This document shows, in pieces, positions 57,295-64,000 of a stretch of DNA of 64,000 nt. This DNA is from an uncultured Algibacter sp. (GTDB lineage Bacteria; Bacteroidota; Bacteroidia; Flavobacteriales; Flavobacteriaceae), in the NCBI GenBank assembly GCA_947502405.1, contig CANMZT010000007.1, positions 62,001 through 126,000 on the forward strand. Direction: 5' to 3'. The notes beneath the pieces are model-generated. The model saw only the letters and a list, made by a program, of their open reading frames with translations, did no database searches and had not been told where the DNA came from. Numbering within the stretch: position 1 is the stretch's first letter; each line of letters begins with the position of its first letter. Position numbers and translations under genes: made by a program.

Positions 57295-59628
57295 ATGAAT
57301 TTAAGAAGTACTGAAGAAATTATTCAAGAAATTAAATCCTTGGTTTATACAACAGGATTCATTTATACTTTGTGCTTAATCTTAGTAGAAGATTTTCATC
57401 TCAATGCAGAAGAAATGCACGAGGTTGATTTTAGAGCAAGACTTAACAAAAATGAAATATCTCTATTAATTGGTTTTCTAATCCAGAAAGAAATTTCTTT
57501 AGAGAAGCCTAAACATCCTCTTGACCTAATTAACCTCAAGAAAAAAACAAGAAAAATAATGGATGAACTTCATTCATCCACAATGATTCCTTCAATTAAT
57601 AAATTCAGACCTATAATTGATAACTTAAAAGAAGGAAATGATATAAGCCCGAGTAAAGAAGATTTTTTTGGAGGCGAAGATATGTTTATTGAACCCATTT
57701 TTTATTCAGGAGATGGAATATATGATTTTCAATACTTAGAGTACTTAGATAAAAAATACAAGTATGATGAAAAATGGTTAAATGAAAACACAAATTTCTA
57801 TTTTGATGAAGTAATTGAAATTGCAAATAGAATCAAATCAATTCATAAAGAAAAATTTCAAAAAGTCAATTTCTTAAGTCTACAAGAGAATAAGGATAAA
57901 TTTAAAAAAAAATTAAAAGAGAGTAAATCCGTTTCTAATAGACAAATTGAGCAAAACTTTGAAGAACTAATTTCAATGTTAGAGTTTTATCAGTTTTTTG
58001 AACTATTCGATTCTGAATCTGACTTAATGGAAAAACTTACTAAAAAAGAAGTTTCAGAAAAAGGGTGGAATTCTTTTTATAAAGGTCTTCTTAATATTTT
58101 TTGCATAAAAAAAACAGATTTTAGTGATAATGAAAAAATATCAAATTTTATTGAAAATTTTGCTATTCCAATAGATGCTGATGGCAGAAATTCTCAATTT
58201 CAGAATATCGGAGATTTTAATCTTTTTTCAGCAAAACCAATTATTCCATTAGGTGCTGAATTATTCTTTATCCCTATTTCTTTTTCATTACTTGAAGCTA
58301 TTTATGAAAGTCCTTATTATTGGATGTTAACAGATAAAAAATACAAAGATAGTCTAGCGTTAAATCGAGGTAAAGTTGGAGAAGAAATAACTTATGAAAT
58401 TCTAGAGAAAATATTTGGAAAAGATCGTGTTTTTAAATCAGTTCGAATCGAATCTAAAAAAGGCTATGATGATACTGACATAGACGTTTTATGCATACTA
58501 GGCAGTATCGCATTATGTGTTCAGGTCAAATCAAAGAAACTCACTCAATTATCTAGGCAAGGAAATTTTGAGCAATTGCGAAAAGATTTTAAAGGTGCTG
58601 TACAAGATGCATACAATCAAGGTCTAGTGTGTAGAGAACGAATCTTAGAAAAAAAAGCGACTTTTTATAATGAACAGAATGAGAAAATTGATTTATTAGA
58701 AGATATTGAAGATGTGTATCTTCTAGTAGTCACAACAGAAAACTATCCTACTTTAGCACATCAATCATTTACTTTATTAGACAAAAAAGAGAATAATCCC
58801 TTTCCGCTAGTAGTAACAATTTTTGATTTAGAGTTGATTGGTCATTATCTAGATAAACCATACGATTTTCTATACTACGTACGTCAAAGAATTGATTTAA
58901 TGGAATCTTACTACGCAGAAGAGGAAATGCATTTTTTAGGATATCATCTAATCAATAAATTATGGAAAAACCCTGAATATGGTTATGTTATGATAACTTC
59001 AGAATATGGTCAATTAATTGATAGAAATTATTACCCTTTTAAAATAGGTTTAGAGACTTCTGCAAAAAGTGATAAAATTAGAAACAGATGGAAAAATGAT
59101 GATTTTGATATTTTATGTAGAGAAATTGAATTATTAAAAACACCCAAAACTACTGATGTAATTTTCCATCTACTTGACTTGTCACAAGAGTCAAGAGAAA
59201 ACATAATAACACATATCAAACTTGCAAAATCAAAAACAAGTAAAGATTACAAACAACATAATTTTTCCATTATATCAGGCCCAGTTAGGTCTTCTTTTGG
59301 AATGACATATATTTCTTGGAAGAATAATGATATCGAATCGCTTTCCAATAGGCTTTATATTCAAAGCCGAGGAAGAAAATACAAAAGCAAAGCGGATTTC
59401 TGGGTTGGATTTGGTTCACTCAAAGACAGTGGTAAAATGGTTGACACTTTAGTGTTCAGTAATGAAAAATGGAAATATGACAAGGAATTAGAAGAAGAAG
59501 TTCAAGTTCTATTTGGAGGCAAGAATAACGGAACACCAATAAAGCTCGGTAAAAAAGTAGGAAGAAATGAATTTTGTCCTTGTGGTAGTGGAATAAAATA
59601 TAAAAAATGCTGTGGAAGAAAATATTAA
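57295..59628 (+). CDS. PD-(D/E)XK-like nuclease candidate with C-terminal SEC-C zinc motif
   Basis: RGKVGEEITYEILEKIFG...DDTDIDVLCILGSIALCVQVKSKK; C-terminal GRNEFCPCGSGIKYKKCCG. Confidence 0.75.
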   Translation: MNLRSTEEIIQEIKSLVYTTGFIYTLCLILVEDFHLNAEEMHEVDFRARLNKNEISLLIGFLIQKEISLEKPKHPLDLINLKKKTRKIMDELHSSTMIPSINKFRPIIDNLKEGNDISPSKEDFFGGEDMFIEPIFYSGDGIYDFQYLEYLDKKYKYDEKWLNENTNFYFDEVIEIANRIKSIHKEKFQKVNFLSLQENKDKFKKKLKESKSVSNRQIEQNFEELISMLEFYQFFELFDSESDLMEKLTKKEVSEKGWNSFYKGLLNIFCIKKTDFSDNEKISNFIENFAIPIDADGRNSQFQNIGDFNLFSAKPIIPLGAELFFIPISFSLLEAIYESPYYWMLTDKKYKDSLALNRGKVGEEITYEILEKIFGKDRVFKSVRIESKKGYDDTDIDVLCILGSIALCVQVKSKKLTQLSRQGNFEQLRKDFKGAVQDAYNQGLVCRERILEKKATFYNEQNEKIDLLEDIEDVYLLVVTTENYPTLAHQSFTLLDKKENNPFPLVVTIFDLELIGHYLDKPYDFLYYVRQRIDLMESYYAEEEMHFLGYHLINKLWKNPEYGYVMITSEYGQLIDRNYYPFKIGLETSAKSDKIRNRWKNDDFDILCREIELLKTPKTTDVIFHLLDLSQESRENIITHIKLAKSKTSKDYKQHNFSIISGPVRSSFGMTYISWKNNDIESLSNRLYIQSRGRKYKSKADFWVGFGSLKDSGKMVDTLVFSNEKWKYDKELEEEVQVLFGGKNNGTPIKLGKKVGRNEFCPCGSGIKYKKCCGRKY

Positions 59629-59670
59629 AAAAAATACAGCTCAATACAAGAAACCAAGCTAGCAAATACC

Positions 59671-59774
59671 CCCGCGTTAGTGATTGCAGAGGAAAGCCCA
59701 CAGCTTTTGCGCCTTAGCGCAGAAGCGAGGACTTGGAACGGAAAGCGCGACCTGCAGGGTAACGCCCAAATAAT
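59671..59774 (-). repeat. Dispersed element copy E
   Basis: GCGTTA (59674-59679) / TAACGC (59760-59765); inner hairpin TGCGC-CTTA-GCGCA (59708-59721). Confidence 0.6.
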
Positions 59775-59858
59775 TAACAAAAAACATAACATTTTATTAA
59801 GAATGATACCTATTATATTTTTCTATCTTTAAGACTAAATCAAACAAAATAAAATATT

Positions 59859-60221
59859 ATGAATACGCAAGATGTAGCAAACAAGTGGGCACAAATGTGT
59901 CGCGAAGGTAAAAATCTAGAATGTATAGAGGAATTATACGGCGATAATGTAACGAGTAAAGAAATGCCTGGGGTACCTTATGGCGAGGTGCTTACTGGGA
60001 AACAACAGGTTTACGACAAGAGTAAACAATGGCTGGATAATGTAGTGGAGTTTCATAGCGGGGAGATTAGCGACCCCATGGTAGCTGACAACCACTTTAC
60101 TAGTAAAATGAGCTTTGACGTGACTTTTAAAGACCGAGGTAGACAGCAAATGGAAGAGATATGTGTGTTTGAGGTTAATGATGGTAAAATTGTAAATGAG
60201 CAGTTTTTTTATACCATGTAG
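59859..60221 (+). CDS. SnoaL/NTF2-like protein
   Basis: Short NTF2-like ORF; KEMPGVPYGEVLTGKQQVYDKSKQWLD. Confidence 0.75.
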   Translation: MNTQDVANKWAQMCREGKNLECIEELYGDNVTSKEMPGVPYGEVLTGKQQVYDKSKQWLDNVVEFHSGEISDPMVADNHFTSKMSFDVTFKDRGRQQMEEICVFEVNDGKIVNEQFFYTM

Positions 60222-60245
60222 CATTATCATAGATTAAAAATATTT

Positions 60246-60275
60246 AAAACCTCAATTTTAATTGAGGTTTTATTT
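60246..60275 (+). terminator. Terminator
   Basis: AAAACCTCAATTTTAATTGAGGTTTTATTTTTT. Confidence 0.65.
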
Positions 60276-60375
60276 TTTTATGCAACGCTATTTACATGAC
60301 TAAAATCACGATTTAAAATCTTGAAATTTTATACTTTTAAAATTGTTTGTTTTTGCTAACTAAATTTTATGCTTT

Positions 60376-62043
60376 ATGACCGATATACAAATTGCTAAAA
60401 CCATTACCCTTAAGCACATTACAAAAATTGCTAAGAAATTTGGAATTGACGATAATGAAATAGAAATGTATGGCAAATATAAAGCAAAAATCCCCCTAAG
60501 TTTTATTGATAAAAAAAAGGCTGAATCAAGTAACCTTATTTTGGTTTCGGCTATTTCTCCCACACCTGCTGGCGAAGGCAAAACCACCATGTCTATTGGA
60601 TTATCTGAGGGTTTAAATCGTTTGAATAAAAAAACAACTGTGGTTTTACGCGAGCCTTCTTTGGGACCTGTTTTTGGAATTAAAGGTGGAGCAACCGGTG
60701 GTGGATACTCACAAGTGCTACCCATGGAAGACATAAATTTGCACTTTACTGGAGATTTTTCTGCTATTGAAAAAGCCCATAATTTGCTTGCTGCTATTAT
60801 TGATAACAACATACAGAGCAAAACAAAATCACTACACATAGACCCCAGAACCATTGGTTGGAAGCGTGTAGTTGACTTAAATGACAGGGCTTTAAGACGG
60901 GTTATTGTTGGCTTAGGAGGCACAACATCTGGAGTACCGAGAGAGACTGGATTTGATATTACTGCGGCTTCGGAAATTATGGCTATACTTTGTTTAGCTG
61001 AAAATGTATTGGATTTAAAAGATAGACTTGGTAAAATTTTTATTGGTTATACTTTTGACAAACAACCCATTTATGCCAAAGACTTAAAGGCTCAAGGCGC
61101 TATGACTGCACTTTTAAAAGATGCTATTAAACCTAATTTGGTGCAGACTATTGAAGGAAACCCTGCAATAATTCATGGCGGGCCTTTTGCTAACATTGCC
61201 CAAGGAACCAATTCAGTAATTGCTACATTGATGGGTATGTCGCATTCTGAATATACCGTTACCGAAGCTGGTTTTGGCTTTGACTTGGGTGCCGAAAAAT
61301 TCTTTGACATTAAATGCCAAAGTGCTAATTTAAAACCCAAAGCTGTGGTACTCACTACTACCATTCGTGCTTTAAAATATCATGGCGGCGCAGATTTAAA
61401 ATTACTTACAGATGAAAATATAGAAGCCTTAAAAAAAGGGTTACCCAACCTAGAAAAACATTTAGAGAATATTACTAAGTTTAATGTAGCGCCTATAATT
61501 GCTATTAATAAATTTGTATCTGATACCTATGCAGAGATTGAGATAATAAAACAATTTGCCGCATCAAAAGGTATTAAAGTGGCACTAGCCAATGTTTGGG
61601 CTAAAGGTGGTGAAGGTGCTTTAGAATTAGCACAACAAGTTATTAATGTTGTTGAAACTGATGTTTCGAACTTTAAACCTTTGTATGAATGGGAAACCGA
61701 TGTTGAGAAAAAAATTGCGACCATAGCCACTGAAATTTATGGTGCAGAACATGTAGATTATACTTCTAAAGCCAAAGCACATCTTAGAAAAATCTCTAAT
61801 CTAGGTTTAAACCATCTTCCCGTTTGTATTGCTAAAACACAAAAATCGTTGTCCGACAACCCCAAGCTACTTGGCAGACCTAAGGATTTTATTATTACGG
61901 TGCGAGAAATAGAAATTGCTGCTGGTGCTGGGTTTTTAATTCCTATTACAGGAGATATTATGCGTATGCCAGGGTTACCTGCACAACCAGCTTCTGAACA
62001 GATAGACATCAATGAAGATGGTGAGATTACAGGATTATTTTAA
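60376..62043 (+). CDS. fhs: Formate-tetrahydrofolate ligase
   Basis: SPTPAGEGKTTMSIGLSEGLNRLNKKTTVVLREPSLGPVFGIKGGATGGGYSQV. Confidence 0.97.
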   Translation: MTDIQIAKTITLKHITKIAKKFGIDDNEIEMYGKYKAKIPLSFIDKKKAESSNLILVSAISPTPAGEGKTTMSIGLSEGLNRLNKKTTVVLREPSLGPVFGIKGGATGGGYSQVLPMEDINLHFTGDFSAIEKAHNLLAAIIDNNIQSKTKSLHIDPRTIGWKRVVDLNDRALRRVIVGLGGTTSGVPRETGFDITAASEIMAILCLAENVLDLKDRLGKIFIGYTFDKQPIYAKDLKAQGAMTALLKDAIKPNLVQTIEGNPAIIHGGPFANIAQGTNSVIATLMGMSHSEYTVTEAGFGFDLGAEKFFDIKCQSANLKPKAVVLTTTIRALKYHGGADLKLLTDENIEALKKGLPNLEKHLENITKFNVAPIIAINKFVSDTYAEIEIIKQFAASKGIKVALANVWAKGGEGALELAQQVINVVETDVSNFKPLYEWETDVEKKIATIATEIYGAEHVDYTSKAKAHLRKISNLGLNHLPVCIAKTQKSLSDNPKLLGRPKDFIITVREIEIAAGAGFLIPITGDIMRMPGLPAQPASEQIDINEDGEITGLF

Positions 62044-62087
62044 CTATATTTCAACTTGATAATTCCAAGTACAAAAGAATAAGCAAA

Positions 62088-62660
62088 ATGGCCCAACACT
62101 TCATTGATGAAGAAACCTTTGAAAACAAAACATTCTCGAAGTACGAATTTGAAAAAGGAGACTATGAGTTATGCACGTTTGTAAATTGTAATTTCTCTAA
62201 TGCTGATGTATCTAATACACGTTTTATAGAATGTGAGTTTTATGATTGCAACTTAAGTTCGGTTAACGTTTTTGATACCGGTTTTCAAGATGTATTATTT
62301 AAAAATTGTAAAATACTAGGTGTAGATTTTGAAAAGTGTAGCGATTTTGCTTTTGAAATAAAACTTGATAATTGCCAGTTGAACTACGCATCGTTTTACA
62401 AGAAAAATCTATCTAAAATGATGTTTATAGACACAAAAATGGAAGGTGTTGATTTTACAGAAAGTGATTTAAGTGCAACAACTTTTAATAATTGCGATTT
62501 ACTAAATGCTACGTTTTTTAATACTAATTTGGAAGACGCTGATTTTAGAAACTCCTTTAACTTTAACATAGACCCTGAAAATAATAACATGAAAGGCGCT
62601 AAGTTTTCTTTAAAAACTATTGAAGGGCTTTTAAGTAAATACAATATCATCATTGAATGA
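62088..62660 (+). CDS. Pentapeptide-repeat protein
   Basis: Repeated A(D/N)LxN-type units such as CNFSNADVSNTRFIECEFYDCNL. Confidence 0.85.
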   Translation: MAQHFIDEETFENKTFSKYEFEKGDYELCTFVNCNFSNADVSNTRFIECEFYDCNLSSVNVFDTGFQDVLFKNCKILGVDFEKCSDFAFEIKLDNCQLNYASFYKKNLSKMMFIDTKMEGVDFTESDLSATTFNNCDLLNATFFNTNLEDADFRNSFNFNIDPENNNMKGAKFSLKTIEGLLSKYNIIIE

Positions 62661-62734
62661 CGAAAACTATATTTTTATAATAATCTTGATTTAGATAAAT
62701 GAGGTGTAACTGTTAAAATAAATAATTCAAAACC

Positions 62735-63334
62735 ATGAAAAAGATTTATTCGGTTGAAGAGTATATTGAAGAACACAAAAACTACAGTGAAGCTTTAATA
62801 CGTCTTAGAAATATTATAAACTCCACTGAGGTTGAAGAAACTGTAAAATGGAGCGCTCCTGTTTACATGGTAAATGGAAAAAATGTTTTAGGGCTTGGGG
62901 CTTTTAAAAACCATTTTGGTATTAGGTTTTTTAATGGTGTTTTCTTGAAAGATGAACACAATTTGCTGATAAACGCGCAAGAAAGTAAAACAAAAGCGTT
63001 GAGACAAATGCGTTTTAAAACAATTGAAGATATTGACAAAAACATTGTTTTAAGTTATGTAAAAGAAGCTATTGAAAACCAAAAACTAGGTAAAGAAATT
63101 AAGCCCGATAGAAAGAAAAAAGAAACTATTATCCCAGATGAATTAAACAATATTCTAAAAACTAATAAAGATTTAAAATCGGCTTTTAAAAGCTTATCAC
63201 CTTATAAACAGCGCGAATATTGTGAGTATATAAGTTCTGCAAAACGAGACACTACAAAACAAACACGCTTAGAAAAAATTACACCTATGATTTTACAAGG
63301 TATTGGATTAAATGACAAATATAAAAACTGCTAA
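62735..63334 (+). CDS. YdeI/DUF1801-like protein
   Basis: EETVKWSAPVYMVNGKNVLGLGAFKNHFGIRFFNG; C-terminal FKSLSPYKQREYCEYISSAKRDTTKQTRLEKITPMILQG. Confidence 0.85.
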   Translation: MKKIYSVEEYIEEHKNYSEALIRLRNIINSTEVEETVKWSAPVYMVNGKNVLGLGAFKNHFGIRFFNGVFLKDEHNLLINAQESKTKALRQMRFKTIEDIDKNIVLSYVKEAIENQKLGKEIKPDRKKKETIIPDELNNILKTNKDLKSAFKSLSPYKQREYCEYISSAKRDTTKQTRLEKITPMILQGIGLNDKYKNC

Positions 63335-63367
63335 GTTCACCTTTTACATTATTCAATTATAATCCAT

Positions 63368-63400
63368 AAAAAAAGCTTCCATAATCTGGAAGCTTTTTTT
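63368..63400. terminator. Bidirectional terminator
   Basis: AAAAAAGCTTCC-ATAATCT-GGAAGCTTTTTTT. Confidence 0.7.
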
Positions 63401-63424
63401 ATTATCATACAACTAAATGCTAAT

Positions 63425-63721
63425 CTATTTAACTTTAGCAGGCGTATTAAGCTTTGTGCTCATTTCCATAGAAATAGCGGATCTATCAAACTTTAACTTT
63501 CCAGCCATAGTTTCAATAACGCAGCTATTATCTTTATCATTTAGTTCAGCAACTTTTCCGTGTAAACCACTTTTGGTAATAACGCGATCACCACGTTTTA
63601 GTTCTGCTGCAAATTTCTTTTCTTTCTTAGCACGTTTCATTTGTGGCGCAATCATAAAGAAATACACAACCACAAACATTAATACAAATGGCAGTAAACT
63701 ACCGAATCCTCCTTCTCCCAT
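63425..63721 (-). CDS. yajC: Preprotein translocase subunit YajC
   Basis: VVYFFMIAPQMKRAKKEKKFAAELKRGDRVITKSGLHGKV. Confidence 0.95.
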   Translation of the reverse strand: MGEGGFGSLLPFVLMFVVVYFFMIAPQMKRAKKEKKFAAELKRGDRVITKSGLHGKVAELNDKDNSCVIETMAGKLKFDRSAISMEMSTKLNTPAKVK

Positions 63722-63731
63722 TATAATTTAT

Positions 63732-64000
63732 TTAACTTTTAGCTGGTACAACAGTTTTATTAACTTTGTTTGGGTCTGGCTTCACAAAAGCTGTAATCTT
63801 TACAGTTTCAGTCCCTTTTTCTGTATTAGCTGTTACTGTTATTGTTTTAGAAACTTTGTTAGTACCACTACCATTAAACTTTACCGTAAACTCACCCTTA
63901 TCACCTGGTAATAAAGGCTCTCTACTCCAATTTTGAGGCACTGTACACCCACAAGAACTTTTAATATCTGTAATTACTAAAGGTGCATCACCAGTATTTG
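63732..64000 (-). CDS. DUF1573-family protein, truncated by window end
   Basis: Frame continues past the listed Met: NTGDAPLVITDIKSSCGCTVPQNWSREPLLPGDKGEFTVKFN. Confidence 0.85.
   Translation of the reverse strand, partial: NTGDAPLVITDIKSSCGCTVPQNWSREPLLPGDKGEFTVKFNGSGTNKVSKTITVTANTEKGTETVKITAFVKPDPNKVNKTVVPAKS

Noticed and set aside
15353-59640. Interpretation of the L1-L3 modules as a classical integron cassette array
   Set aside because: GTTTAAC/GTTAAAC match the loose R-box consensus, but the units are dispersed, not arrayed. The boxes are not in attC order, no attI or IntI is present in the window, and each unit seems to carry its own promoter.
59456-59701. Minus-strand ORF beginning MGFPLQSLTRGYLL
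   Set aside because: N-terminus is translated dispersed element E and the rest is antisense to the SEC-C gene.
60360-60923. 187-aa minus-strand ORF
   Set aside because: Lies fully antisense to fhs, whose identity is certain.
1-64000. CRISPR array, tRNA/rRNA genes, prophage, IS transposase
   Set aside because: Looked for regularly spaced repeats, cloverleaf or T-loop signatures, and transposase/integrase motifs; found none I can support by eye. A tRNAscan-SE and Infernal run would settle the RNA question.

Overview
64 kb of AT-rich chromosome from a Bacteroidota member, most likely Flavobacteriaceae (inferred from T9SS C-terminal domain, DUF6090, DUF3078, YpdA, class II RNR and gene style). 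Most of it is ordinary housekeeping: lysA (partial), PPK2, a sigma-54 regulator, MscS, a NatAB-like ABC exporter, dnaJ/grpE, mnmD, ilvE, crcB, MFS/ypdA/Lrp, fused icmF, purU, OmpA, pyrF, prfA, class II RNR, purM, fhs, yajC. No rRNA, tRNA, CRISPR array, prophage or IS transposase was recognised. The most unusual signals are outside classical features. (1) Three loci carry the same ~70-nt module (TTGACTTTG-N14/15-TAACTTCGTTTARCG..GG.TATAAG.CATTA) directly upstream of a lone accessory gene placed between housekeeping genes. Two of them have a matching inverted CGYTAAACG site downstream, which looks like a promoter-carrying single-gene cassette. (2) Six copies of a ~80-150 bp dispersed element have GCGTTA/TAACGC-type ends, with a compensatory change to GCGCTA/TAGCGC in one copy, and variable inner hairpins. 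One copy lies in frame inside the signal-peptide region of a lipoprotein gene. (3) A two-component locus is bracketed by TACCTA-N4-TAGGTA operator-like palindromes. (4) Two tandem paralogous 28-aa membrane microprotein ORFs are absent from the ORF track. (5) A PD-(D/E)XK-like plus SEC-C protein sits in one of the cassette loci. All calls come from reading the sequence; no database search was run.
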